From CAYTSA01 sp964440345 (GTDB taxonomy: Bacteria > Desulfobacterota > Desulfovibrionia > Desulfovibrionales > Desulfovibrionaceae): a DNA stretch of 38,368 bases. The translations under genes were made by a program, and so were the position numbers. Positions 12,166 through 21,050 of this stretch are shown here, in pieces (position 1 is the stretch's first letter; every line of letters begins with the position of its first letter). Where the stretch lies: the NCBI GenBank assembly GCA_964440345.1, contig CAYTSA010000028.1:1-38368 (forward strand), in the 5' to 3' direction. Under the pieces are notes generated by a model, which was given only the letters and a program-made list of their open reading frames with translations, was not told the origin of the DNA and searched no databases.

Positions 12166-12194
12166 TTGACCCCCCGCCGCCGCTGCAGTAGTAC
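12166..12194 (+). promoter_or_regulatory. Putative sigma-70-like promoter of the metallophosphoesterase gene
   Basis: TTGACC (12166-12171) and TAGTAC (12189-12194) are separated by 17 bp. The -35 box is good and the -10 box weak. The next gene starts 6 bases after the -10 box and lacks a Shine-Dalgarno sequence, so the transcript would be leaderless. Confidence 0.35.
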
Positions 12195-12200
12195 TGCCGC

Positions 12201-13571
12201 ATGTTCTTCTTTTCTGCGTTTCGGGAGCTTTTTGACGCTCCGCCGTATTATCGCTGGCAGTACAGAATCCTTGCGGGCATTCTGTTCGCCGGCTTTCTGG
12301 CCTGGCTCATTGGCGCGGCTCTGCTGGACGCCGGCGGCGCTGCGGCCATACGCCTTATCTGGCGCGACGACCCGGCCACAGCCATGACCATTGGCTGGGA
12401 TCAGCGTAGCGGCAACAACCCCGTCGTCTGCTACGGAACCGAGGACCACGGCCGGGACTGGGAGAGCTACCCTCTGCGCGCCGCGCCAGACCGGGAAGTG
12501 GACTACCTGGAGATGCACAACTGCTTTGCCCGGTTGCGCAACCTGCAGCCGGACACAGCCTATTGGTTTGTCATCAAGGATAGTACGGGCGTAAGTGGAC
12601 GCTACTGGTTCCGCACCGCGCCGGACAGACCGCAGCCGTTTACCCTTATTTCCGGCGGGGACATCCGCAGCTGGCCGGAATCCGGCCCGGCGAAGAACGC
12701 CAACCGCATGGCCGCCAGGTTGCGCCCCCTGGGGATACTGTTCGCCGGCGACTTCACCACCAACGGGGACGAACCCTTTCACGACAACGCGGACGAATGG
12801 CGCTGGTGGTTCGAGGACTGGGCATTGACGGTCAGCCCGGACGGCCGCATGTACCCTATCATGCCGGTCATGGGCAACCACGAGAAGACCAACGCCGTGC
12901 TGCACTACCTGTTCGACACGCCGCGGCCGGAGAACTACTACGCTCTCAGCTTTGGTGGAAACATGCTGCGGGTCTACGCCCTGAATTCGTTTCTGGACAT
13001 GGCCCCGGGCCAGCAGGAATGGCTCCGCCAGGACCTGGCCGCACACCGGGACGTCACGTTCAAGGCCGCCATGCACCACACGCCCATGGTCCCGCACACC
13101 TCCAAGAAGCGGCGCTACACGGAAACCTACGACGCCTGGGCGGAGCTGTTCTACGCATACGGCGTGAATCTGGTCATCGAAGGCCACAGCCACGTGCACA
13201 AGATCACTTACCCTGTACGGCCGGCGCAAGGGCCCGAGGCCTACCAGGGCTTTGTGACGGATTTTGCGAGGGGCATGGTTTTCATCGGCGAAGGCTCGTG
13301 GAGTTCACGGCCCCGGGTGCTGGACGACCGCAAGCCCTGGACACTAACCCAGGGGCGCTTCTACCAGTTCAAATGGCTGCACTTTTACCCGGACCACTTC
13401 GAGATACGCACAGTGTTGACCCAAAATCCGAAAGCCGTCACGCCCGTGCTGGAAAAAGACGTTTTCGCCGTTCCCAACGGCCTGGAGCTGGCCGAGGACC
13501 CCACCTACGGGACAGTGGTGCGCTATCCATTTACCCAGAACTCCACAGCGCGGGCAATACGATACGAATAG
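12201..13571 (+). CDS. Membrane-anchored metallophosphoesterase (purple acid phosphatase-like)
   Basis: A 456-residue calcineurin-like phosphoesterase anchored by one N-terminal helix (about residues 22-44). Residues 48-140 form a small beta-rich domain like the fibronectin-type N-domain of purple acid phosphatases (ARLRNLQPDTAYWFVI, YWFRTAP). The catalytic domain shows SGGDIRSW, FAGDFTTNGD, VMGNHEK, MHHTPMVPH and EGHSHVHK, the family's metal-ligand motifs in the right order. The first motif is somewhat altered from the usual GDxG. The active site should face the periplasm. Substrate is unknown: phosphomonoesters or nucleotides are possible. The stop lies 10 bp from the hisC stop (convergent). 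No ribosome binding site precedes the ATG. Confidence 0.87.
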   Translation: MFFFSAFRELFDAPPYYRWQYRILAGILFAGFLAWLIGAALLDAGGAAAIRLIWRDDPATAMTIGWDQRSGNNPVVCYGTEDHGRDWESYPLRAAPDREVDYLEMHNCFARLRNLQPDTAYWFVIKDSTGVSGRYWFRTAPDRPQPFTLISGGDIRSWPESGPAKNANRMAARLRPLGILFAGDFTTNGDEPFHDNADEWRWWFEDWALTVSPDGRMYPIMPVMGNHEKTNAVLHYLFDTPRPENYYALSFGGNMLRVYALNSFLDMAPGQQEWLRQDLAAHRDVTFKAAMHHTPMVPHTSKKRRYTETYDAWAELFYAYGVNLVIEGHSHVHKITYPVRPAQGPEAYQGFVTDFARGMVFIGEGSWSSRPRVLDDRKPWTLTQGRFYQFKWLHFYPDHFEIRTVLTQNPKAVTPVLEKDVFAVPNGLELAEDPTYGTVVRYPFTQNSTARAIRYE

Positions 13572-13580
13572 TCCAGGCCA

Positions 13581-14720
13581 TCAGCGCGACAAAATATCGT
13601 GCAGCGCGGCGAGGAATCCCTCGTTCTCCTGCCGGGTTCCCACGCTGAGCCGGATACGCCTGGGCCGGTTCCACACTGTGCCCGGCTTGACCACGTAGCC
13701 GACCCGGAGCAGCTCCTGATACAGCTCCCCGGCGCCTGGGGAGGTCTCCGGCAACCGAAAAAACACGAAATTGGTTTGCGACCGTTCACAGCGGCAGCCG
13801 ATTCTGAGCAACTCGTCCCGCAAAAACTCCCGCTCGGCAATGACGTGCTCTACGTGTTCAGCCACGAAGTCTTCCAGCCCCAGGGCGGCCGCCGCCGCGG
13901 CCTGGGCCGGCGCGTTGACGCTGAAGGGGAGCCGGACCCGGTCCAGCACATCGACTATCTTCGGCTGGGCCAGAATGAAGCCCACGCGCATGCCGCCCAG
14001 GCCGTAGGCTTTGGAAAACGTGCGCAGCAAAAGGACCCTGCAGTCTTCACGGGCCAGATCCAGCCCCTTGGCGGCCTGGGGATCGGTGACAAAATCGCAG
14101 TAGGCTTCGTCCAGCACCACCAGCACATTGTCCGGCAACGCGCTCAGAAAAGCCTGCAGCTCCTGTGCCGCCAAACACAGGCCTGACGGGTTGTTGGGCG
14201 TACACAGCCACACGGAGGCGGTTCTCTCGTCCACAGCGTCTAGCATGGCGTCCAAGTTTATGGACAGTTTGTCGTCAGCGCGCATGGGGATGTCCCGGAC
14301 TTCGCCGCCGGCAAGGATGACCGCTGTTTTGTAAGCCCCAAAGGTTGTTTCCGGAATAAGGGCGACGTTGCCGGGATTGGTGAAAGCCAGGGCCGCCAAG
14401 TGAATAGCTTCGTCAGCGCCATTGGTGAACAGCAGCGACTCTGGCGGCGTGTCTAACTTTTTAGACACCAGCTGCTTCAGCTCCCAGCTCTGGCTGTCCG
14501 GATAGCGGCACAGGTCCGCCGCGGCATGGGAAACAGCGCGCACAATGGCCGGGTGCGGCGGCATGGGGCATTCGTTGGAGGCCAGCTTGACCACATTGTC
14601 CAGCCCCAGCTCCCGGCGCACTTCGTTGACGGGCTTGCCCGGCGCATACGGCGCCAGGCCCAGGACGCCTCGACGGGCGCGGGATTCAGGATCGAACTGC
14701 TTTGCCTGATATTTTTTCAT
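13581..14720 (-). CDS. hisC: Histidinol-phosphate aminotransferase
   Basis: A 379-residue fold-type I PLP aminotransferase matching HisC, which converts imidazole-acetol phosphate to histidinol phosphate in histidine synthesis. Features: KLASNECPMPP and FTNGADEAIHL near the N-terminus, CTPNNPSG at about 173-180, VVLDEAYCDF with the PLP-binding Asp, and RTFSKAYGLGGMRVGF with the Schiff-base Lys237. The C-terminal RIRLSVGTRQENEGFL is typical. Length is normal. A ggaagag site precedes the ATG. No other his genes are near; the gene follows the PAS histidine kinase after 58 bp and may be read with it. Confidence 0.93.
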   Translation of the reverse strand: MKKYQAKQFDPESRARRGVLGLAPYAPGKPVNEVRRELGLDNVVKLASNECPMPPHPAIVRAVSHAAADLCRYPDSQSWELKQLVSKKLDTPPESLLFTNGADEAIHLAALAFTNPGNVALIPETTFGAYKTAVILAGGEVRDIPMRADDKLSINLDAMLDAVDERTASVWLCTPNNPSGLCLAAQELQAFLSALPDNVLVVLDEAYCDFVTDPQAAKGLDLAREDCRVLLLRTFSKAYGLGGMRVGFILAQPKIVDVLDRVRLPFSVNAPAQAAAAAALGLEDFVAEHVEHVIAEREFLRDELLRIGCRCERSQTNFVFFRLPETSPGAGELYQELLRVGYVVKPGTVWNRPRRIRLSVGTRQENEGFLAALHDILSR

Positions 14721-14778
14721 AACGCTCTTCCGGGGTCTACACAGACGGGTCTGCTCAGGCGGATATGCACAGGCAGGG

Positions 14779-16494
14779 CTACACCTGGCCGGAAAGCGGA
14801 GCCAGGGGCAGCTCCACAGAGAAAACGCTGCCTTGGCCCACAGTGGATTCCGCCCAGATGCGGCCTTTGTAATGGCTGACTATTTCACGGCACAGGGCCA
14901 GTCCCAGGCCTGCGCCTTTGGCGTCGCCAATGATGGTGTCGCCCCGGCTGGCCTGGTGGAACTTGTTGAAAATTTTCTTCAAGTCTTGGCCAGGCACGCC
15001 CACGCCAGTGTCCCGCACAGTGATGCGTACGCGGCCTCTTCCAGCGTTGACTGCAGTCATTTCCACCTCTCCGCGCTCAGTGTATTTCAAAGCGTTGTGC
15101 AATAGATTGATGAGCACCTGGAGCATCCGGTCCGGGTCGGCGTGTATGGCGAAAGGCTCTTGCGGCGGCGCGAGCCTCAACGACACGTCCGGTTTTTCGG
15201 CAAAGCCGCCGGCCACAGTTTCTCTGGCTGTTTCCAGCAGTTGAGCCACGTCAATGTCCTGATCACGCCACTCCACGCGGCCAGATTCTATTTTGCTCAG
15301 ATCAAGATAGTCGTTGATCAAACGGGTGAGCCGGGCGCCCTCTTCGACAATGATGGAGAGATTGTCCTTGATGCGGCGGCATACACGCTCCAGCTTGGGG
15401 TCTTGGGCGCACCGGGAATCTATATGGCGGGTGAATTCTTTTTGGATAACTTTGGCAAAGCCGAGCACAGAGGTCAGAGGCGTGCGCAATTCGTGGGAGA
15501 CTGCAGAAAAAAAAGCCGATTTCAGCTCGTCCTGCTCCCGCAGGTTTTCGTTGGCCCTCTCCAGCTCCGCCGCCTTGCGGGCCAGGTCTCTTGTCCGCTC
15601 GCTGACCTTGCGTTCCAGCTCCCAAGTGAGACTGGACAAGGCCTCCTCAGCTTCTTTGCGTTTGGTTACATCTGTGCAAAAGCCTTCGAAGTAACGAATC
15701 CGGCCCTGGCCGTCTTGCACCACCCGTGAGGAAAAAGAAACCCAGATGGACTTGCCGCCGCAACGCTTGAGCTGGACCTCGTAGCTGCTCACATAGCCAT
15801 ATTCTTCCAATATTTCCAACAGCCTGTGCCGTTCATGCGGCCCGACGTAATGCTGTGCGCTAAAGTCTTTCACATTCTCCAGCATCTCGTCTGCAGATGC
15901 ATAGCCCAGCAGGGCCGCCATGGATGGATTGGCGGAGAGAAAGCGGCCTTCCGGGGTTATCTGAAATATGCCTTCTACGGCGTTTTCAAAAATGGAACGG
16001 TACTTTTCCTCTGCAGCTTTCAGCTGGTTCTGGGATTGGATGCGCTGACTGATGTCCCGAGCCACAGCCACGGCAAAACGCTTGTCCTGAATTTCGCGCA
16101 GGGTAAGGGAAAGCTCCACCGGCACGGCCTCGCCGCCGGGACGGATGACAGCTGTCTCCAGGCTCATGGACGTTCGCGCGTCTGCGTCGTTAAACACAGC
16201 CTCCAGCGTCTGCAAGGCGTGCGCCGGGAAAATATCCGCCAGGGCTGCGTCGTCCAGCTTTTCCCGAGAGCGGCCAAAAAGGTCCAGGCACGTCTGGTTG
16301 AAATCCATAATGTGGCCGGTGGCCGCGTCTATGAGCAGAATGGCGTCGCCAGCCTGGTCCAGCAAGGTGCGAAAAAGCTCTAGGTCCGTGACGCGTTTGC
16401 GCAGCTCTGGATAGTAGCTCTTGTGGAAAGAGCGCTCGCCAAGCCCCATGAGCTTTTCGCGGGCTTCCTGGCGGGGGTCAGAGCGCTCGGACAT
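14779..16494 (-). CDS. Cytoplasmic PAS-PAS sensor histidine kinase
   Basis: A 571-residue kinase without membrane segments. Two PAS domains (about 40-150 and 165-280) are followed by a coiled coil (281-325), HisKA with SAVSHELRTPLTSVLGF (His334) and an HATPase domain (NLLHNALKYTERG, DTGVGVPG, GAGLGLALCREIV). I chose the ATG at 16494 because it has ggagg 6 bases upstream; an upstream extension to 16602 would lie wholly inside the alcohol dehydrogenase gene and reads as noise. Its start overlaps the end of that gene by 17 bp, so the two are translationally linked. The second PAS is very like the PAS of the hybrid kinase at 1989-5066, which suggests paralogy. No partner regulator is adjacent. 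Confidence 0.9.
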   Translation of the reverse strand: MSERSDPRQEAREKLMGLGERSFHKSYYPELRKRVTDLELFRTLLDQAGDAILLIDAATGHIMDFNQTCLDLFGRSREKLDDAALADIFPAHALQTLEAVFNDADARTSMSLETAVIRPGGEAVPVELSLTLREIQDKRFAVAVARDISQRIQSQNQLKAAEEKYRSIFENAVEGIFQITPEGRFLSANPSMAALLGYASADEMLENVKDFSAQHYVGPHERHRLLEILEEYGYVSSYEVQLKRCGGKSIWVSFSSRVVQDGQGRIRYFEGFCTDVTKRKEAEEALSSLTWELERKVSERTRDLARKAAELERANENLREQDELKSAFFSAVSHELRTPLTSVLGFAKVIQKEFTRHIDSRCAQDPKLERVCRRIKDNLSIIVEEGARLTRLINDYLDLSKIESGRVEWRDQDIDVAQLLETARETVAGGFAEKPDVSLRLAPPQEPFAIHADPDRMLQVLINLLHNALKYTERGEVEMTAVNAGRGRVRITVRDTGVGVPGQDLKKIFNKFHQASRGDTIIGDAKGAGLGLALCREIVSHYKGRIWAESTVGQGSVFSVELPLAPLSGQV

Positions 16495-17644
16495 ATATAT
16501 CCTCCAAGGCTGTTTCGTCCGCCTGGCGAGGATTGGTGAGCAAACACGGGTCATTGACCGCCATGGCGGCCAGCTTTGCCGCGGTTTCCCTGCTGACCCC
16601 AAGCTCGCCCAATGTCCGAATAACGCCCACAGACTTCATGAACGAGCGCAAGGTTCCCAGCACCAGGTCCTTGCGCTCGCCGGGACTTACCGAGGCTACG
16701 TCAGCGCCCATTGCTGCGCCTAAACGCTCGTACCGCTCAGAGCAGGCCTCCCAGTTATACTCCATGACGTGAGGCAAAAGAATGGCGTTGCACTCGCCGT
16801 GCGCCAAGTCCAGGTAACCGCCCAGGCTGTGGGCCATGGCGTGCACTGCGCCCAGGATGGCGTTGGAAAAAGCCATGCCGGCGTGCAGACTGGCCAGCAT
16901 CATCCTGCTGCGCACGGACAAGTTGTCCGGCTCCTGCACGGCTGCAGGCAAGTTGGCGAAAATGAGAGACACGGCGTCCAGCGCCAATAAATCGGTAGTC
17001 ATTGAGTTTGCGTTGGAAACGTAGGCCTCCACAGCGTGGGTCAGGGCGTCCAAGCCAGTGCAGGCGGTCAAGTACCCGTCCATAGTTGTGGTGAGCACCG
17101 GGTCAATGAGCGCTGCGTCCGGCGCCATAGTTTTGGAAACTATGGCGATCTTCACCTTGCGGTCCTGGTCAGTGATAATGGCGAACTGTGAGACCTCGGC
17201 GCCTGTTCCCGCTGTGGTGGGGATGCACACTATGGGAGGTCCCGGCTGGCCCACCTGGTCCACGCCCTCGAACTCCAGCACGTGCTGTCCGTTGGTGTGG
17301 GCAATGCCTATACCCTTGGCGCAGTCCATGGGGCTGCCCCCGCCCAAGGCCACAATGACGTCGCAACGATTCTCAGTATACAGGGAGGCTCCAGCCATGA
17401 CGGCATCGGCCCGGGGATTGGCAGTGACATCAGAGAAAACAACCACTTCGCAGCCGGCCAGGCGCAAGTTTTCAGAAACACGCTCTGGCCATGGCGTCTG
17501 CAGCATTCCAGGGTCTGTAACCAGAAAGACCCTGCGGGCTTTGAAATTACGGCAGTAGTCCCCAGCCCGCTCCACACACCCAGGCCCAAAGACAAATTCC
17601 GGCACGACGAACTTTCGTTGTTCCAACAGGGCGCTCTGCTCCAT
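16478..17644 (-). CDS. Iron-containing alcohol dehydrogenase
   Basis: A group III (iron-dependent) NAD(P)H alcohol dehydrogenase of 388 residues, normal for the family. Motifs: FGPGCVERAG, GGGSPMDCAKGIG (nucleotide binding), TTAGTGAEVSQFAIITD, HAVEAYVS, and the metal-ligand stretch HAMAHSLGGYLDLAHGECNA. I chose the ATG at 17644, which has ttggag 7 bases upstream and puts the conserved FVVPEFVFGPG near the N-terminus; a longer frame to 17719 adds an unrelated stretch. Desulfovibrio species use such enzymes to oxidise ethanol and other alcohols for sulfate reduction. It leads a short operon with the PAS kinase. Confidence 0.92.
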   Translation of the reverse strand: MEQSALLEQRKFVVPEFVFGPGCVERAGDYCRNFKARRVFLVTDPGMLQTPWPERVSENLRLAGCEVVVFSDVTANPRADAVMAGASLYTENRCDVIVALGGGSPMDCAKGIGIAHTNGQHVLEFEGVDQVGQPGPPIVCIPTTAGTGAEVSQFAIITDQDRKVKIAIVSKTMAPDAALIDPVLTTTMDGYLTACTGLDALTHAVEAYVSNANSMTTDLLALDAVSLIFANLPAAVQEPDNLSVRSRMMLASLHAGMAFSNAILGAVHAMAHSLGGYLDLAHGECNAILLPHVMEYNWEACSERYERLGAAMGADVASVSPGERKDLVLGTLRSFMKSVGVIRTLGELGVSRETAAKLAAMAVNDPCLLTNPRQADETALEDIYVRAL

Positions 17645-17716
17645 ACACTTGCTCCAAGTTTTTGAAACCCATATTACGAGTTTGTGATGCGAAAGGGAAG
17701 GGCGCACAAGAGATAA

Positions 17717-17776
17717 CAACGCATTTGCGTTGAGACAACGCGGACGCCCCCAACGCGTAGCTTGTCAGGGGCGCCC
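17717..17776. repeat. Two hairpins between the VCBS protein and alcohol dehydrogenase genes
   Basis: A 16-bp palindrome (CAACGCA-tt-TGCGTTG) lies at 17717-17732. A second, GC-rich inverted repeat lies at 17742-17776, with a core of six pairs (cgcccc 17745-17750 with ggggcg 17768-17773) and a 17-base loop. They lie after the stop of the gene at 17804-19444 and before the alcohol dehydrogenase start. No T-tract follows, so a terminator role is unproven. Confidence 0.5.
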
Positions 17777-17803
17777 TAGGAACAACCAGACGAAATACAA
17801 AAG

Positions 17804-19444
17804 CTATTTCTGCAACGGATACATGATCAGCATGGTCCGGCGCGAATCCAGGCCCAGCGCGCCCGGGTGGGTGTTGATGCAGACCACCAGTTCGTCGCCG
17901 CCGTCATTGTCGATGTCGGTCAGCGAGAAGTCCACCACCGTGCCTTTGATGCGCCGTGTTTTCCAAACCAGGGACATACCCACGCCGTCCCAGCGCAGAG
18001 AGTGGATTTCGCCTTGCGGATAGTAGCGGTAGCGCTCAAAAAACTGGGCTGAAACCGAGATGGGTTTGTTCACCAGCAGCTCGTACTGACCGTCTTTTTC
18101 CAGGTCCGTGGCCAGGGTGCGCATGGCCAAGTAGTAGACATCCTCTAAATCGAATTTTGAAGCGCCAAGCCCGGGCATGGTTTCCCCGTAAAACAAGCCC
18201 ACGGCTGAGCCGGAATACTTCTCGTCAGACGAATACTGTCTCTCGTTATTGTGGTTGTAAACCAACAGCCGGTCGGAATCGTCAATAACTGCTATCTTGT
18301 GGCCCTTTTTATCCGGCAGATAGGTAAAGTTGAAGACATTGGCCTTTTCCGGCAGGCTGATTCGCTTGCCCGGCTGATACTCGCCGCCGTTTTTGACGAC
18401 TTCAAACACCCCTTTGGCAAACAGCCCGTTACGGTCCGGCTTTTGGGCTATCAGGGTGGGCATGTAATCGGGCGGGAGCGACACAACGTTCATGAACAGC
18501 TTCACGTTATCGTTCTGCGCGGTAATTTTGTCGGCTCCATAGTTCAGGACATAGGTCCTGGGGTCCTTCAGCTGGTAGAGCTTTTTCCCTTCGTTTTCCT
18601 CGCAGGTCACAACAAAAATTTCACTCAGCCCGTCCCGGTTCACGTCCAGTACGCTCAAGTAGACGCCTATCTGCATTGGGGCAAAAGCATATTCAGCAAC
18701 AGGAACAAGGTTGGAATCTTGAAAGTGAAAAATGCGCACATTGTGGTCATCCAGGAGCAGGACTTCCTTGGTTCCGTCGCTGTCCAGGTCGTGGATGCGC
18801 ATGGCCCGGGAGGCAAAGGGCAGCCGCCGGCTCTGCAACCGGCCGCCAGCGTCTGTCTGCTCTTCGTACTTGAACTGCGGGTTGAGCACTACTTCCTGGT
18901 CTGTCCGGCTCTGGTTGTACACCAGGCCGGGGTTGAGGGCCTGAACTTGCTCTTTTGGCGCAGTTGCCGATTGGCTGGCCTCCGGGCCGGCGACGTCTGG
19001 ACGGTCAAAGATATCTGCATTGATGCGCTTCGCCGTCTGCTCCAGTCTGGGGATGAGTTCCGCCAACGGCATGGACTGCGACTCGAACCAAGGTTCTGGT
19101 TTATCGCCTTTGACTTGTACGTCCAAACTGCCATCGTCGCCCATCACGGTCAGCGCGCCCCACACCAGATAGTCAGCCTGCAAGTCCTCGCGTATGGAGT
19201 CGGCAGCTACAGTGGAATCTGGTCCGGCTACGCCCGCCAGCCGATCCTTGTTCACAGGCTGCAGCTTGTTTTTCCAATGCAGCCGGGAGGTAAGCATTTC
19301 CTGTATGCCTTGGCTCAAGTAGGCGTATTTCTCGGGTCCGTTCACTTCAAAGGGAAGCACAGCGTAGGTTTGCACCTGCGCCATGGCCGATGTAGCCGCC
19401 AGAAGGGCGAACAACGTCATCACTATGCCTGCAAAGCGTTTCAT
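17804..19444 (-). CDS. Exported protein with TolB/CsgG-like N-terminus and FG-GAP/VCBS repeats
   Basis: A 546-residue exported protein. Residues 1-22 are a signal peptide (LAATSAMAQ). Residues 24-130 read VLPFEVNGPEKYAYLSQGIQ and EMLTSRL, and ADYLVWGALTVMGDDGSL, the pattern of the small alpha/beta domain shared by TolB-N, CsgG-like and FlgT proteins. The rest looks like an incomplete beta-propeller with calcium-type Asp-rich loops: HDLDSDGTKEVLLLD, VLDVNRDGLSEIFVV, ATDLEKDGQYELLVN and LTDIDNDGGDELVVC. Such repeats bind ligands or partner proteins in the envelope. A good caggag site precedes the ATG. It stands alone. Function is unknown; I infer an envelope lipid- or protein-binding role only from architecture. 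Confidence 0.82.
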   Translation of the reverse strand: MKRFAGIVMTLFALLAATSAMAQVQTYAVLPFEVNGPEKYAYLSQGIQEMLTSRLHWKNKLQPVNKDRLAGVAGPDSTVAADSIREDLQADYLVWGALTVMGDDGSLDVQVKGDKPEPWFESQSMPLAELIPRLEQTAKRINADIFDRPDVAGPEASQSATAPKEQVQALNPGLVYNQSRTDQEVVLNPQFKYEEQTDAGGRLQSRRLPFASRAMRIHDLDSDGTKEVLLLDDHNVRIFHFQDSNLVPVAEYAFAPMQIGVYLSVLDVNRDGLSEIFVVTCEENEGKKLYQLKDPRTYVLNYGADKITAQNDNVKLFMNVVSLPPDYMPTLIAQKPDRNGLFAKGVFEVVKNGGEYQPGKRISLPEKANVFNFTYLPDKKGHKIAVIDDSDRLLVYNHNNERQYSSDEKYSGSAVGLFYGETMPGLGASKFDLEDVYYLAMRTLATDLEKDGQYELLVNKPISVSAQFFERYRYYPQGEIHSLRWDGVGMSLVWKTRRIKGTVVDFSLTDIDNDGGDELVVCINTHPGALGLDSRRTMLIMYPLQK

Positions 19445-19521
19445 GAACTACTCCTGATGTAGGTATGCATTGTATCTTTACGATTTTAGCACGAAGCCGG
19501 GGCGGACGCAAAGTAGCTTGC

Positions 19522-19644
19522 CAGGCTGTTGAAAATCCACGACGGCTGCGTTTCTTCATAACGTTCAACATGTTGCGCATTGCATCTATTCGTCGATCTT
19601 GAACATTTTTTTGCGCCTTGCCCTCGTGCCTTTAGAACAGCCTG
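19522..19644. mobile_element. MITE-like element with 9-bp terminal inverted repeats
   Basis: caggctgtt at 19522-19530 is exactly inverted at 19636-19644 (aacagcctg), bounding 123 bp with no coding capacity. The inside has stretches rich in gttcaac and gaac. The left end followed by gaaaatcc looks like a repeat end I have met often in deltaproteobacterial intergenic DNA (from memory). I could not see a clear target-site duplication. It lies between the VCBS protein promoter region and the DUF4911 stop. Confidence 0.5.
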
Positions 19645-19696
19645 CGAAATCGAACTTTCAAACACTCAGTTATACCCTGACGGGCGGAAGCGCCGC

Positions 19697-19978
19697 TTAA
19701 ATATTTGTAAGGCCGCCGTGCGGACCGGACAGACACACTGGCTGCAAAGGCAGAGTTTCGCCCGCCTCGCGCAGGAACTGCATGACCATGTCCTCAGCGT
19801 CTGGCGCATACAGCAACCGCACCACCGCGGCGTGCGTATCCACGGCGCTCATCACGGCCAGGTGTCCGTAGCCTTCGAGAAGAAACTTCAGCCTGGCCAT
19901 GTGCGCAGGCGCCAGCCGCACGTACAGCCGGCCGCTGCGCCTGGGCGGGGGCGCGGTTGACCGCTTGCCAGCGGACAC
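19697..19978 (-). CDS. DUF4911 domain protein
   Basis: A 93-residue protein starting with GTG at 19978, one base after the stop of the M24 peptidase gene. SGRLYVRLAPAHMARLKFLL, EGYGHLAVMSAVDTHAAVVRLLYAP and AEDMVMQFLRE match, as I remember it, the small DUF4911 family common in sulfate-reducing deltaproteobacteria, which has no known function. The stop-start spacing implies translational coupling. A longer frame upstream on the same strand reads through the peptidase gene and is not real. Third gene of the UGM-M24-DUF4911 operon. Confidence 0.78.
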   Translation of the reverse strand: MSAGKRSTAPPPRRSGRLYVRLAPAHMARLKFLLEGYGHLAVMSAVDTHAAVVRLLYAPDAEDMVMQFLREAGETLPLQPVCLSGPHGGLTNI

Positions 19979-19979
19979 G

Positions 19980-21050
19980 CTACAGGACCCGGCAGCCGTC
20001 TTCTTCAACAACGGCCATATACTCCCAGCGCACGCCGCCCCAGGCCGCGTCGTACAGGCCGGGCTCCACGGTGACCACCATGCCGGCCTTGAACTCGCCT
20101 TCTGCCGTGGGAGACAGACTGGGCGACTCATGGGTCTCCAGGCCAATGCCGTGCCCCAGGGCGTGGGTGAACTGCTCGGCCACGCCATACCGTTCAAAGA
20201 CCTTGCGCGCCGCAGCATAGGCGTCGGCTATTTTTACGCCGGGCCGGATGCTGTCGATGGCCGCCTGTTGCGCCTCCTGCACCTGCTCCACTGTGCGCCG
20301 GAACCTGTCCGAGGGCTCGTCGCCTGTCCAGAAGGTCCGGGTCTGGTCAGAACAGTACTGTTCCACCCGGCCGCCGGTGTCCACCAGCACCAACCCCTGT
20401 TCCGGAATGATTTCCTGGCCGGGTATGGCGTGTGGCAGCGCAGCGTTGGGGCCCACAGCCACAATGGAGTCAAACGACATTCCACTGGCGCCCAGGCCGC
20501 GGAATGACTTTTCTATCTCCCAGGCAACCTGGGCTTCAGTCCTCCCCGGGGTCAGCAACTGCGGGCAGCGCTCCATCACCTGGTGATTCACTTTGCAGGA
20601 TCGGGCCAGGGCGTCCATTTCTTGTGCGTCTTTGATCAGCCGCAGCTTTTCCACCAGCCCTTTGACCGGCTCCAACTGCAAGCCATCAGACAACTTTTGA
20701 TATATTTCCACGCACATGGACTGGGCTTCTATGCCTATCGCCCCATCAGCGGAGGCGGCAAGAAAGGTCCTGATGACGTCCAACTTTTTGCCGGAATAAA
20801 TGAATATGTCCCTTTCCGGCCACAGCCGCCGGGCGGCGTCAAGGTACCTTGGATCTGTAAGCAGATGGTCCCGGCCGGAAGCCGTGATGAGCAGAAAGCC
20901 GGCGGATTCGTTGCATTGGGGGTCGTGCAGCTCAAAACCGCTGAGATAGAACCGGTTGGCGGCGTGGCTGACCAGCAGCGCGGCCAGACCCTTGTCGTGC
21001 ATTTTTTTGCGCAACCGTTCACGGCGCGCGGCGTAGATGTGGGTGTTCAT
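19980..21050 (-). CDS. M24 family Xaa-Pro aminopeptidase/dipeptidase
   Basis: A 356-residue metallopeptidase that cleaves N-terminal residues before proline, or Xaa-Pro dipeptides; cytoplasmic. The N-terminal creatinase-like domain spans 1-130. The catalytic pita-bread domain has all five metal ligands: Asp224 (LVLVDTGG), Asp235 (YCSDQTRTF), His300 (HALGHGIGLETHE), Glu329 (VTVEPGLY) and Glu343 (RWEYMAVV). The ATG overlaps the stop of the upstream UGM-like gene by 4 bp (ATGA) and has ggag upstream, so the two are coupled. PepP/PepQ substrate choice cannot be told from sequence. Confidence 0.92.
   Translation of the reverse strand: MNTHIYAARRERLRKKMHDKGLAALLVSHAANRFYLSGFELHDPQCNESAGFLLITASGRDHLLTDPRYLDAARRLWPERDIFIYSGKKLDVIRTFLAASADGAIGIEAQSMCVEIYQKLSDGLQLEPVKGLVEKLRLIKDAQEMDALARSCKVNHQVMERCPQLLTPGRTEAQVAWEIEKSFRGLGASGMSFDSIVAVGPNAALPHAIPGQEIIPEQGLVLVDTGGRVEQYCSDQTRTFWTGDEPSDRFRRTVEQVQEAQQAAIDSIRPGVKIADAYAAARKVFERYGVAEQFTHALGHGIGLETHESPSLSPTAEGEFKAGMVVTVEPGLYDAAWGGVRWEYMAVVEEDGCRVL

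Noticed and set aside
12063..13229. Open frame of 388 codons on the minus strand upstream of the cyclase
   Set aside because: Antisense to the metallophosphoesterase; it is not in a frame that would supply the cyclase's missing N-terminus with a recognisable domain.
18251..19462. Open frame of 403 codons on the plus strand
   Set aside because: Antisense to the exported VCBS protein with its clear signal peptide and repeats.
19979..20218. Upstream extension of the DUF4911 gene to 20218
   Set aside because: This part is out of frame with and inside the M24 peptidase gene; the GTG at 19978 starts the recognisable domain.
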